From: Membranipora membranacea
Taxonomy: Eukaryota; Bryozoa; Gymnolaemata; Cheilostomatida; Membraniporidae
DNA length: 64,000 bases
Direction of reading: 5' to 3'
NCBI GenBank assembly: GCA_914767715.1
Contig: OU612067.1
Location: 6,944,001 to 7,008,000, forward strand
The stretch's first letter is position 1; the number at the start of each line of letters is the position of its first letter. The notes under the pieces were generated by a model. The model worked only from the letters and a program-made list of their open reading frames with translations, was not told the origin of the DNA and made no database searches. Shown here piece by piece: positions 46,597 through 60,500 of the stretch. A program made the translations under genes and the position numbers.

Positions 46597-49500
46597 TTAT
46601 TTGTCAGTGTCCTCGATATCTTCCACCTCTGCTGGTTCAGTAGTTCCTGCATCTGCAAAAACAAAACAGACATGAACAGAACAGAAGCCCTATTCACCAC
46701 ACTGCAAGTATGTGTATGTAGCTATCACAGTACAGTACACTGTAATATTTGATGCCATACCAACCAATCTAAAGCTTGGATTTTGCACTGATCTCAGTGA
46801 TATCCTAAATAATGACCTGTTGTTCGTGTGTAGGTGTTTACAAATAGGCATATAGCTCTGTTTATGTTGCTTGTAAAGCATTCTCTAACAGATCAGTAAA
46901 CATTACAAATACTTTATGTTGATGCTTTCACGCAAACTTGGCTAGCAGTGAATCAGAAAATTGAGCACTGCTAAATGTTGCAAAGCCAGCTATACACAAC
47001 AGTTACTGTTATTTATCGCTGGCCTAATCCCATTAACAGAGTGAATCATGTTATTTTCAGGCTCTACTTTTTCCATTCTGAGGATGTTTTGAGGGTTGTT
47101 TTCTCTGAATACTGACCTTCACCAGTCATATCTGATGTCCAGAGTGTGAGGTTATCTCTGAGTAGCTGCATGATCAGCGTGGAGTCCTTGTAGCTCTCCT
47201 CATTCAATGTGTCCAGCTCAGCGATGGCTTCATCAAAAGCCTTCTTAGCTAGCTGACATGCCCTGTAACACATTATCACATTGAAGCATAGATAATGAAC
47301 AGAAGAGCCATAAATTACAAACCTAGTGTGAATCCCTTACCACTCCCAACGCCTCCATTTTATGAAACCTCAGGCTTTTACGAAGGGTACAATATGTCAA
47401 TTGGCCCAAGGTCTGCAACAGCATGATTGTCTTACTACCTTAGCTCTCTGTTGTACAGTGCGTCAGATCTCAAACGTACCAGGAGGGATATAGTACCAGC
47501 ATCAAAAATTTTCGCTTTGATCACGCCACTGAGACAACGAGCTATGTAAGACTAAGATGACTAAATCAGTAGTCCCATCGAAAGCAGCAGTAAATGTGGA
47601 TCCATACAAACCTCTCGGGAGCGTTGAGGATCTCATAGTAGAATACAGAGAAGTTGAGAGCCAGACCAAGTCTGATAGGATGAGTGGTGGCGAGATCGCC
47701 TTCAGCGATATCTACGGCTGCCTTGTAGGCCACCAGACTGTTCTCTGCTGCCTCTTTCCTCTCATTACCGGTGGCAAACTCAGCCAGGTATCTGTGGTAA
47801 TCTCCCTTCCTGTAAAACACGCAGGTACATATAGAACAAATATAGTAACATGTTTAAATCATAGCTATGAGAGACATACGTTGCTCTTTCAATGTGAGCA
47901 GCACATTGACATTCTTACATTCACTCCTTACGAGCCGGCTTCACTTCATTTAGCTAACCTAAATAACTGCCAGTGATCAGTACTCACAGCCCAAACTAGT
48001 ATCATTACAACAACCTAAGCACTTCAGCTTATCTAGCCTAACTACAGATAAAACCCATTCAGTATTGCTAAGGAATTCAAAAAATGTGATTAATTAAGCA
48101 TACAGGCCTACCAGAGACTAATAGTGTGTACCAATAATAACCCTACTACCAGGATACAACCAGGAGACATCAGGCAACCAAACTCTCACCACCATCACTG
48201 GCTCTGCCTAACATACTTTGGTCTAGGAATAAGAACAATAAATTTCCCTATCCTGCATTTGAATTTTAAATTTCAACACAATATTGATGTTTTATCTTCT
48301 TTTATGATGGCTATTCTAGGCCTGCTTATGATGTGGTTATGATTTATCTGACCACCTAGAAATTTGTACGCTTGATTAGTGCATGTGATTCATATATGAC
48401 TTGTTATCAGCAGTAACTTCAACTCTAGTGCTGTGTATCAATAACCAGATCATCACCGACTCTATACTGTATAGTAGGCAACTAGCGATAATCATAATAA
48501 TCTATTGAGAACCAACACCAGTTCTACTAATAAATCACAAGGGCAAACCTGGACAAACGAACTCCCTCTCATCGCCTGGACAAATGCTGGCACTGTACAG
48601 TTGAAAGGAAACATTATTCTGCATGACACAGAGGAGAATGAGGTTTCATTGTGCAAGCCAGCTAAGTAGAGGATGAAAGGCATTCTAACCAGCATTGTCA
48701 AATCAACAAATATATCACCACAACATTGTGACTGCAACAAACCATTTCTCGACTGGTTGACCCACTATTATTTCACCCCATCCATAGCTCAATTGTTAAT
48801 CATAACTGCAGTGCACTAATTCCACACTGGGGCATTCTTCTATTACTCTGCTGCAGTGCAGCTACTACTATCTGCTATACTGACACTGCACGCTGACACA
48901 TAATAGACCATTAAATAAGTCATCACTAACACATACCCTGATCACGGACATCATACTTTATAGCAGCATAGCATGTACAGCTAATAATAACTCTCCTAAA
49001 TTACATAGTGGAAAAAATCAATGCTAGTTAATCAATCGAGTTGATTTGTGCAGCTTTCATACACAAAGCAGCTGTAACATTAGTGTATAACAAACACCAC
49101 AGCGCAGCAAACAAAGATCAGTTCTAGAGACTAAAGAATATTAGCTCTCTGTCAAAAAGTACATTCTAGAATGCATTTAATCAGCAGGAGTCCAGATTGA
49201 GTTAGACCTAATGTATAATGATTTCCTATGTATACAGACTTCGGTATCAAGAAACCTAGAAAGTAAATAATGGCTTCTATTTTAGAAAGCTGACCGCCTT
49301 TTCATTGCCCTGAAATGTTAGTACCCGTTGTACCAGTGATAGAAATCAAAGGTCAATGATTTATTGAAATGTTAATATGATGATGAGTCTAGCGCTGAGC
49401 TCAATCATAATCTATATGTGGAATTCTACTCACTTCCTCCTATTCTCAGCTACTCGTAAAATGGGCAACAAGGAAAAAACACACACATAGAACCCGCCCA

Positions 49501-52500
49501 AAGAAGCCATGGTATAAATTAACAAGACAGTACCTTTGAAGAACTCAGTTAGAGATAAGATCGACCTAACTACACCCTAGCGATGACGGGTCACTTATTT
49601 AGTAGATAAACTATCAGATGAAACAGAGAGATAACTCATTATGACTGCTAGTTACAGCATTTACCAGTCAATGTGGCACACTAGACAACTGGTGTTATTA
49701 GAGGAATCTGAATCACTGGCATAAACCAATAGATTGACAACTATTGAGAAAAGAGAGCAACCTTCTTACCTATTCTAGAATTTTGGATCTACTTAGTGAT
49801 TTTTCTCAATTAAAACATCTAATTTTTCTCCAAATCAATACTATAAGTTCCTGTAGAGGCCTGCAATTTCCTTGACTATCATTCCCCATTCCGCAGCATA
49901 AGTGTCTCTATCACCTAGTGTGGGTGGGTAGGATGATCCTTTCTTACTTGACTTAGATAGGCTAATATCTGGGACCAAGCAGCAATACCTCGCAAACAAA
50001 CAAGCACTCATGTTGGCATAGGGTGGTCACTAGTCACTGTTCACTCAATCCGGCAGTGAAAGAAAACATCAGATCTATGTATTACGATACCACAATCAAA
50101 ACATTCAACAATACCTTCTATAGATTTTGCTATGGCAGGTTGGCAAAGCTCATTTAAATTCCTGAGCTATGATGAGAGCATTCAATTATATTCATATTGA
50201 CCTCATTGTTCCCTCAAAATTACACTCAATACCTCATTAACAATCCCTGCTAGCACCAAAACTGAGCAAAGCCTTGCACAACTAGAGAGCAACCTTAGAT
50301 TAGTAATCAACTAATGGTCAACTAAACTCTTGTTTCTAACCTTCTAGTTTCCATACAACTCAACTGCCAAGGTCTTAGGAAGCTATTTACAAGACTGGAA
50401 CTGTAATATCATGCATTACTTCTGGAAACAGATCACCAATCACCAGAAACCAATCACACACCAAAGGCTGACTGAAACTCCGACTCGGCCATACCAATGC
50501 TGTTAGTATCTAGTAACTCCTCTCCAATTGTAGTAAAGGGTCACCAACTGTCTACCAAAAGGGCCTAGGACCTCCACAACAAGACACACCATACTTCTAT
50601 TGCATGTTGAACCAGCTAAAAAGTTATTATATCGTTGGTCAGCTGCAGCAGTCGCTGAGCTTAGCCCAGCCCTATAATATGTATCCTGATTGATAAAAGA
50701 CACACTTACATTTTAAAGTAAAATACTTTGGACTCTCCTGAAGCAGCTGAGACTAACAAATGGTCATCGAGGATACTCAAAACATCCTTACAGATGTCCT
50801 TCAGTTCTTTTTCAATCTACAAAAAAAAACATCGCATTACATTACAGAGAGTCAAACTGAATCATACAAGAAGTCCTACACATTCTCGCTGTTGTCATTT
50901 TGTTATTGCTATGCACTAGGCTATGTGGAATAATTTATGGGCAAATCAAGCCATATCCAAGCCTAGTCTGTTGAGTATTCACAATGATAAGCCACATTCC
51001 TTGTCATCAATGAACATTGCGAGCTTTGACATGTTACAATAAATAATGCAATGAGCCAAGATAATCATCTCGTCATCGATTAACCTGCCTGCACACTACA
51101 CTAGGTCGTCACTCTCCTGTGACTGTCTAGTCGGTCTTTTCCAGGCACAAATATTAACCAACTAATCATAGCTCACACCAGGATAGAAATTACCATCAGT
51201 TAAAACGATAACTCATGCTAGTTTTGCATGACAGACATGATGGTTTATTTGAAGGAATGTAAAGATGTCGGTGAGGATGGTTTCCCAGGGAGTTAGTGGG
51301 AATTTTACCGCATGTATAATTATTCCCTTGTGGCGATTATATTATCACCAAGCAAAAACCAGAGGCTTGCATGTTATAAACTATATGTTTAATATGGCTC
51401 GCTCTTGTAAGACCTAAGATATATCACAGCATTTTTAGAGCAGCATGCCCTGTGCGTTGCAGTGTGATCAACTTTGAGATAGCAGTCAACTTTGACAACA
51501 ATCTCTTAGGGTAACCTGTTGGATTCTGGTTAGTACAGTTGATCCAACTATCCTCAGATCAGACCACAGATGCCTCATTTCCGTGTTAAACCAACGGAAG
51601 GGAGATTATTGATTGGACACATTATAGACAAAGTCAACTGACCTGTAGTCTGTATTCTTTGACTTGTGCTAGTTTTGTGGCGTTGTCTGCTCTGCTTTCT
51701 TCTTTGTGCTCTATCGAGCTGACTATCCTCCATGAGGCTCGCCTTGCTCCGATTACGTTTTTGTATGCTACTGATAATAAATTTCTCTCCTCCACTGTCA
51801 ATTCTATATCTTTAGCTGCCACTCTCTTCATACACTCTACCATCTCTGTAAAAATTCAACAGTCTAAATGAAAGCTATTTCCTCATGGCATTAAAAAATT
51901 TCTCCACTCAAATTTTGGTTATGACAGAGTTGCTGCCATGGTCTAGTTTGGTTAGATAGTTTGACCATGCTTTATCAGAGATAGTCAACCTGATCAAGGA
52001 GTAAGGGAGATTCTAGGCCTAATCAACCTGGTTCTCGAAATTCTTCAGGCATGGGTTTATTGTGGCCACAACACTCATTTACCACGGTCAAAGGCAAGGT
52101 ATTATTATTGATGTGACGTCGTAGCCTTGTTATATTCAACACCAGCAGTCAGTGAACAAAGATTTAATCCTCTTAACATTGAACTATGTTACCAGAGGTG
52201 GATAGAATACTATTATATATATTTCATTACCAAGTCAATTCACAGCAATGATAGCAAGCAGGCTCAAATCAGTGAAAGAGTACTTGCATCTCTGACTAAA
52301 CAATACTACATACTTAGGCCTTATAGAATCTAGGTGTGTTAAAATATGGTAAATTTCGTTTCATAAACTTGTTTGTTTACTCTAATTCTTATTGTCATCC
52401 AGCAATTTCAAGCTGATCTGGTAGCACAATGGTTGATTTGACCACACACATACTATTCCCTCTACCTTGATTAACTTTGGTCACACTATTTCACTAAAAC

Positions 52501-53318
52501 TAAAAGAACAGGGAGTATACCTAGTAATATACTAATCAAAAGTTGTCAATGACTCAGCGGACTTGTATGATTTACATTTCTACTATACAGGAAGACAAAT
52601 TGGAACTAAGTGGGCCTGTAGCTTGTCTAACCTCTCAGAGTCAGTAAGCAAGTGTTTTGGTTCTACCTTGGTTACGTAGAATGAGGGAAAATGCTCTGAC
52701 CAAGCCTAATACGATAGCAGTACACTGATGATGGATAGGTAACCCACAACCACCACCACTCATTTGTGCCATCATGATGATGATCAATCATGAATTTGGT
52801 GGTCGGTTTTGGTTTAGAGAAATTTGTTTGCAGTTGAGTTGGGTCAGTCTGAGTATGACAATGACTGCTGCTGACCGATGATCTATACCCTGTTTTTCAC
52901 CTATGCAAAATTGATTCTGCTTTGTGCTGCAATTATTCCATATATATTTATATATGTCATTACAGATATTTCTACCAGCCAGCCTTGCCTGGGAAATTTT
53001 ATTTATTGACTGGGCTTGAATGAAGTGGCAGGGATTGCACATTCATCACATTCGCATGCAATAAGTAACAAGCAGGATCTACGCTTGCTGTTTACTGGAA
53101 GTTGGCATAACAGACACCATTGAAAGATGATCCCTAATATTATATAGGTGAGTGCAGAGACAACCGGAAGTTTGTCTGGCATCATTCCAAGGCAGCACAG
53201 CAACCAGATCAACAAAGCTTCAAGCCTTACTTGCAAGCAGATAAGCCAACTTACCATCATATCTTTCTGCTTGTTCGGCAAGCTTAGCCAGGTAGACATT
53301 CTCATCGCGTTCAGCCAT
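46597..53318 (-). CDS. YWHAE-like: 14-3-3 protein, epsilon-like
   Basis: Six exons (53255-53318, 51643-51845, 50710-50816, 47612-47809, 47117-47262, 46597-46652) join in phase to give 257 residues, close to human 14-3-3 epsilon (255). The protein is a dimeric phosphoserine/phosphothreonine adaptor in cytoplasm and nucleus. Helix 1 starts [20 protein letters not shown]. Helix 3 carries '[20 protein letters not shown]', with ligand-contacting Lys50 and Arg57. [15 protein letters not shown] holds the phosphate-binding Arg131-Tyr132 pair. The conserved C-terminal block '[20 protein letters not shown]' is intact. The variable tail is short and acidic ([11 protein letters not shown]). AEFATGN and the [20 protein letters not shown] context are nearest epsilon. 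All introns have GT-AG ends. The largest intron is about 2.9 kb, between exons 3 and 4. Part of intron 4 and exon 5 has been copied to 43331-43540. Confidence 0.95.
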
Positions 53319-54542
53319 GACTGATGTGTAGAGTTTGGTGTGTAAAAGGGAGATAAAAACTACACTCTTCCTGACTCCGAGCTTTTGTATATTCACCGCT
53401 CAATATGGCTGGTATGTTCATCCAATCACAGGCTTGGATACAGATTGCTGCGCAGTGACCTAATGGCTTCAGTTCTGCGCGCATTGCAATCAATTACCAT
53501 TGTACAGGCAACTCCCAATATTCAGTCCCATGACCATCACTCATATTCATTTATTATTGCTATATTATATGCGCCGATGAGTCATCATAGTTAAATCCGC
53601 CTTCTCATAGGGAGGCACCGTGATAAGGCTAGCTTCAGTGGTCAGCAACTGAATCGCTCAGCCCTCAGGACAGTCTATAGTACTGCGAAATAAATTATAG
53701 GAGCATATTTTTCAAGTTTCCTCTATAGTTTTATTTTTATTCCATAAACTGGAATGTTGGCTTGTCAAAGTCATTATAAATCAGATATTACGTAATATAA
53801 AGCCATTGTATGTAGAGGCAGGAACGTCAAATTGCATAAAGACTTTGTTTTAATTGCAGCAGAGAAAATATCCCCGAAGCAATAAAACAAAGTGTGGTAA
53901 CAAAAATGCTGACAAAAGTGATGAAATCTAACTGTAAAGCAAAGGTGTCGCAAAATCATAGCGGAATTGACACAAGTGGTGACATAAGCAGTACAAAACA
54001 AACTAAGCCAGTTTGGTTGGTGAAATCTCCATGGAGCTGATCTGAACTCTACTATCACAAGTGTGGCTGGATTGAAAATGAATTTTAACCGATAATTAAT
54101 TAAGGAAGAAAGCAAACCATTATTACCAAAAGTAAAAATAATCATTAAATAAACACAAGTCAATCTCTAAATTGTTAAATAAAAAATGAACCCAGAAATT
54201 ATCACAATACCAATCCCCCTTCACAGATTCTTATGGGAAGGACACTGGAAAATTACAGTGAATACCAGAGTAGAAAGAAAAAAGTCAATCTGACCACACA
54301 AGTCCAAAGTCAAAACTCAATTTCTTGGAGGCATCTGCAGCAAAGCTACCGCTGAAGCCAACCATGAGATACTGTCAGAATATATCGACCAGAAAACCAT
54401 TTAGATAACTTCTAAGGGTGTTTTCAGAATCAGCAAGCTATGTTGCGATATCCTTACACAATAAGTTTTCACTCTCAACTAAATATCGAGACAAGTGGAC
54501 AAATATTTTATACAGAATCATGGTTGTTTGAAGCAGACACGT
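53319..54542. other. Spacer: 14-3-3 promoter side and GGNBP2 3' side
   Basis: This 1.2-kb gap lies between two minus-strand genes. The 14-3-3 promoter should lie just above 53318, and the GGNBP2 3' UTR should occupy the higher-coordinate part. Minus-strand poly(A)-type signals (TTTATT on the plus strand) occur near 53720. Open frames here are not recognisable proteins. Confidence 0.4.
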
Positions 54543-57500
54543 CTACTTATCACATGAGCATGTATCTACAAAGTGACAGCAGGTGCGCTTTTTCTGCAGG
54601 TGATCGTCGAACCTCTGTTTGAGTTTCTCTCTGAGCTGAAGGCGTTGTCGGTTTGTTTGTGACATGTTAGCTTTAAAAGCTGCTATGTCAGCTTCAGATA
54701 TCTGAGAGTCACAATCATCCATTTCCTCCTCAGGCTGTCAACAACAAATAGGAGAGCTGATCAATTTGAATCACAAGTTCTTGTGATGTGAAAACTATAT
54801 ACATAGCTCAAGATCTACAACTCCAAATTGAGACATGTGACTCGGTAACTACAACTCCAAATTTAGACATGTCTAAATTTGGAGTTGTAGATCCATTTTA
54901 TGACACATAACCAGTTACAGTATATGACAGTGAATTGGACTATCACTCTGTCTGCCTATCTTCTATTCACCGATCGCTCACTGTGTGCTCATACCTAGCA
55001 TATGCTGTCACTGTAAGTAATGCATTTGCTCATATCCATCACTGCGGAATTGCTTGAATGGGCTGCATCGAGGGCAAAAATTCTTTGAATTGGCAATTAT
55101 ATAACCCTGTGAGAATGGCTGACTCGGAGTCTTTTTGACTGAGTACATACCTCGAGCATGTCCTGGAGTAGTGAGTGGAACTGTGTCTGCTTCCTGCGAT
55201 TACATGACATCTTCTGTAATAAGGAGAATAAAGTCAGTATGAAGTCAGCATGCGTCACAGACAATTCTTTGAGGTCACATAACATGATGGCGTGAACACC
55301 ATTAACACAATGCAATGTTCTCGGACTAGCAAGTCTAGGTTGGAATTAAATCAACAGAAACTTAGATATAGTTCAGTTGAATAAATGGGATACGGGATTT
55401 AGATCCTTGACAATAGTTAATCCTAAAAGAAACTCACACTATAAGAATTCATTATGGGAGTATATTTCTCCATGATGCTGATTGTCTATTTATAAAAATT
55501 GCTTTCAAGGGGATGGGGTAAAAATCGCAAGTTTTTGTCTCTGTCCAAAGACTGAAAAAATATAGTGCCTTAAGGGGGCGGCCACCATATTCAGGGCCAA
55601 GTTGCTCTCAGTTTGCAGGCAGGTTGGAGCACACATGGGGCGTCAATTGAGCCCAGTAGACGATAGACTGCAGCGGTATTCGAACCCGAGGCCTCCAAAG
55701 CTTGCGTGTTAACAGAGCAGGCGCTCTAACCAACTGAGCTACCTCCTACTTATGAACACTAAGTAATAAATGATCCTTTACCTCGTGTCCGTTGTTTGAT
55801 GAGTTGAGGTTACTCCCGACGAGACTACAGTCACAGGACACGCCGTCACACGAGTGATCCAGACTCGTATCTCCGCTAACTGTGTGACTCCTATCACAGT
55901 AAGACTCGACCACAGTATCGATGAGAGACGACGCCCCCTCGTTACTGTTAGTAGAGGCACTACAAGAGTCACATCCCTCCGGGTCTGAGGAATATCCGAG
56001 ATCACTGGTGGATGTCTTCACTGCACAACTAAACATCTGAGTTGAAGGATTGCCTCGATGTACAGGTGATGGGCTCGCTTCACTCTCTGAAATTTAGCAA
56101 ATGCATGATTAGCAAAATATCAATATCAAAACACAAGCTAGTTCTTTGAGATTGGGCCCATCAAACTCATACCCCACCCACAGCCCCCGCCGGAGGAGAG
56201 TTCTATATATCCCGTTGTGTCTTGTCTTCCCCTTTCATACCTATATCGCACCTATGCGGCTGTTGTCCTGTTCGGGTTTCATATAAGCAACTATAGTCTA
56301 AAAATTGAGTCAGCATGAGCTTACAGGCAACATCTGATATCAAGAGTGACAAGTTCAGTCATGGAAATTAATCAATGGCAAATTATATTCTATACACACA
56401 TGCTTTGATGATTCTCTACGAACTAATGATCTTACCTGCATCCGAATGTTGGTCTTCATCACATCCGCACAGACCACTACCGGTAACGACAGTGGTGTTA
56501 CTGACACTGAGAGAGGAGGGGTGATGTCCAGGTCTGTCCTCAGTTATACTGGACAACGATAGACAGCTGTAACAGCCGTCTGTATCCATCCCCTGACCAC
56601 AGTCAGCGTCAGGAGGAGAGGGGTCACAGGAGGAGGGGACAGATGACCCCCCGCTGTGTGTGGGAGAACACTGACTCTGCTCTGATGATTGCCGGGTAGT
56701 GCAGCTAATGTCAGTAATGCTACATGTCACACACTGAAATAACAAAATTGAAACATGTGTGGGAACGTAGCAAGGAGAAACATCGAGATATCATTGGGCA
56801 TTGAATACAAAATTTGCTGTTTGTGAGTTGTCCTCTCATTGAACATTGTAATCAATGAAAAGAAAACTCCTCGTGGATAAGCGTACTACTGACAATTCTT
56901 TGACATTCACTTTGTGTTTTCTGGAGTAACTTAGTTCATGAGACAGGCGGCGATGTTTCATATCTGCAAGTCTGATTGAGTGTGTCTAGTGAGACAACAA
57001 GACTTAATGGAGGGGAGAAGGTTACAATTAATAATGCTACTTTTTTTATATTCTCTTATATACCATTTTCTTCGCATGAGAGAATCTCTAATGTTAAAAT
57101 CCGCTCTCATGTGAGTTGTTCAGTCAGTAAATCACATATTGACAGTGGAGTGTAATACTTACCCCGATCACATCGGGGCTGCCTTCCTTGTGCTTCTGCT
57201 GCTTGATCTGTTTAGATTTCTTCTTCTTTTTTCTCTTCATCTCTTTCTTGAGTTCTTTATTTCTCTCCTCCAGTTCAATCTCTGTACACAGTAACTCTAA
57301 CTGTGATATTCCCTGCTTCTTCTCAAGAGCAACCTGTATTGACAAAGAGGTAACAACTCAATACCAAGTCTGCGTGTTTCATTTATCTAAGACTGGCTTT
57401 GTTCTTTCTGACATGGCAGGCTGCCACATAACTACAACTTGTCTAACTGCTTACCATGGACACACACGCATCGTTCGAATTTCAAATCCCCCAGTTGGTG

Positions 57501-60500
57501 TTTTCTTGTTATCATTGAAGGCATTTGGGTTGTTTATTATTATAGCCCAATTATATCATAATCTATACTACACTTTCTTTTTCCCCTGCTATTATATATC
57601 TGATTCATTGGAACAGGTTAGGACAATGTAAAAAAAGGTGTAACTGGGCCAAGGAAAAAAAGTCGTCAATCGTAGAGATAATATGGAATCTTATCATTAT
57701 TGTAAAACTGCGAATCATCACAAGAACCCCATGAGTTTGTACCTCAAAATTTTGACGTAGACAGCAGATACCGATGTAGGATAACTGTTGCCAGGTCTGC
57801 TCCTCTAGTTTGATTTTCTGCAGCAGGCGATTAAATCTGACATACAAGTAAGAGCCAAGACATGTGAGTACCTCCTCCTGGGCTATATCCAGTGTCTTAG
57901 CGTGTCTCTCTCTGCGACTACAACAAACACACGAGTAACAGCATCAGTACAAAGCTAGCACCACATATATCATTACGCAAACAATGTCTGCACACACACG
58001 TATCACTGGATCTCTTGTGTCAGTTTAGGATAAGATATGCTTTCCCCTTCCTGAAAATTTTGGTGGTTAAATCAGCTGGTATCCAATGGTTTTATTTCCT
58101 ACTTTTCAACATCTCAACTGGTGTCAGAACATTTAGCCAAGGTAGTAGATCAGCATAATATCACAGAGCAAGGATATTCAGTGATTATATATGCGCAACA
58201 CAAATAAAAATTAAACTCGATTACTTACATGTTTTTTTACAATTGTAACTTTTTCATATTAGGCATTAAGCAATTTTCAGGCAGCTAAAAAATTAAATAG
58301 CTTGGTAAGCTCATCTTTTTATGTAACCATAGCTATATGGCTGTGACTTTAACAAATGTCAGCCAAACTGGCAACGGCTTTTTGCTTTGTCTCACAGTAA
58401 AAAGAGTTGAGCCTGGCAAGAAGGAGGTAGAATATTTCCGTTCTTTTCCTTGGGTGTTTGTACATACTGTAGTACCTCCACCTCAGTGAAAATCATTTGA
58501 AGGTGAAATACACAATGTTATAAATATGATAGCAGATAAATAGGTGTTCTGTTCCGCTTCAATCTCGAAAAACAACATAATCAAGTCATTGTCATGTTGC
58601 ACACAGTTTTCTCTATGAGAATATAGATATCACTGTTAAAATATGTTTCTTGTATCAGTATCCATGCCATGAGCGCTGACAGTGTGACTTACCTTCCCAT
58701 AAGATCAGGCTCGGCTCTTGTGATAAGACTAGCGATGAACTCGACGTTATTCTTGATGTGTACGTGTTTGGCGTTCTTACAGTACTTGATACCATCATAC
58801 AGAGCAGGACAGTAGCTCTTATCCTTCTTTTTACCCTCGTCTCCGATGAGTAAACCGTGAGCGTGTAGAACTTTGGTCTTACACTCAATACAAAACCTGA
58901 CAGCAAGAGATAGAAATACCCAATGTAGGCATATGATTGGGGGATGATTCTTTACAACAATGGTGAATATTCTTGCAAACTGAACAAGAAAACAATTATG
59001 CTTACTTTGAGACTTTCAAAAGACAACGAAGTAGCTAAAATGGTTGCTCTCGTTGATGTTGCCTTATATAAACACCATAAGTACATGTATGTGATTACAA
59101 CAGGTCAATGTAGGCATGTGATTGATGGATGATTCTTTTCAATGGGGAATGTTTTGCAGGCTTAACAAGAACAATAAGAATAACTATAAGAAACAGGACT
59201 GCTGCAACTCGTTGACGTTGCGTTATATTGACTGAATGTGATTACAAAAGGTCAAGAAGTAGTAACAACCATGACTAAGCCGCATGAGAGAACTACTCAA
59301 CCAGTACATTCAATTAATCCGACCCGTCAAGACCTTCAATAGTAATTTCTTTACTACCAGATCCATGGTAAGTTGTATCTGTTAGTAGTGTCCTACTTAT
59401 GCTTCTATATGCGGTGCAATACCCTATCATTGTGACCTTGCATGAAAACCGGGATTTTGACCGAATCATTTTTGCACTTGCAGGTCACCAATCATTAAAT
59501 AGTAATTTTTAGGGGTCACTAATCTAAGAGCCACCAGCCACTGTGCTTAGTTGTAGCATGTTTAATCCTAGACCACCAACAGTTTACTTACTGTCAATTC
59601 AATAAGTTGTCACAAAACAAGGAAACAAAACCGCCCATCAGAGCTCACATGAGTCACGCAGGTTTTGGATTTCCCTATCTCCCCCAATCTCAAGGAAACT
59701 TCTTTTTTTTATTGATAGCTATATGAATGGGCCTGTCTTTGACGTTTAGGAAATGAGCATGACTTGTATCACAAGCCAATAAATTCTAACCTTTTTCGAA
59801 AATGACATAGCCTAAAAAAACCCAAATCGAAGGGGGGGGGGGGGTTTCTTGACCATCAGTAGCATAGTTCTGGTCTCTTACTATGCACCAGAGGTCTCAC
59901 AGTATCAAGGTTATGTTTAGTATATTATACGTGCATTCTCTGGAGTCATGATAATCGTGATTGTCATGATTTGTTGTGGTTAACCCACAATAGACACAAG
60001 GCAGAATAAGTAAATACACGTTATGTTTTAATATCCGTGGATAAAAACAAGCTAGATATTCGCATCACTATATCCATGCCATCTGCAGTTATAAGCAATC
60101 CATATCTTACTACCAAGGTCATGTGACATCAAACCGTTAAGAGACCAGGTGGTCAAACCATCATTGCTTCCATTTAAGCAATGGGTTTGGCTAAACAAGG
60201 TTACGGTTGGCCAAACCAAAGAGTTAGGTTACAGTCGGCCAAACCAAGGAGTTAGCTAACTAACCTGTGTTTCTCTAAGTAAACAATCATAGCCTCCATA
60301 AACTTCTGATAATCGATCCTTAGTATTTCTTCTCTGCATTCTTCTGATAACAGCTCCCACAGGTCTACCCAGTTACTGTAAATAATACATAACATTCACA
60401 TGTACCAACACTCTCACAAGCAGATTACTTACAATGGGATTTAAAATCATGACTAATCACTTTCACAAAAAAAAAACAACCTTGGATCAATGAGAATGAC

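Noticed and set aside
55680-55751. tRNA gene (minus strand, anticodon-like GTT)
   Set aside because: A and B boxes are present, but the two acceptor strands do not pair, and the flanking body matches the element at 5398. It is a SINE head.
57188-57631. 147-codon plus-strand frame rich in Phe, Leu and Ser
   Set aside because: It is the antisense of the Lys-rich GGNBP2 exon 8, plus intron.
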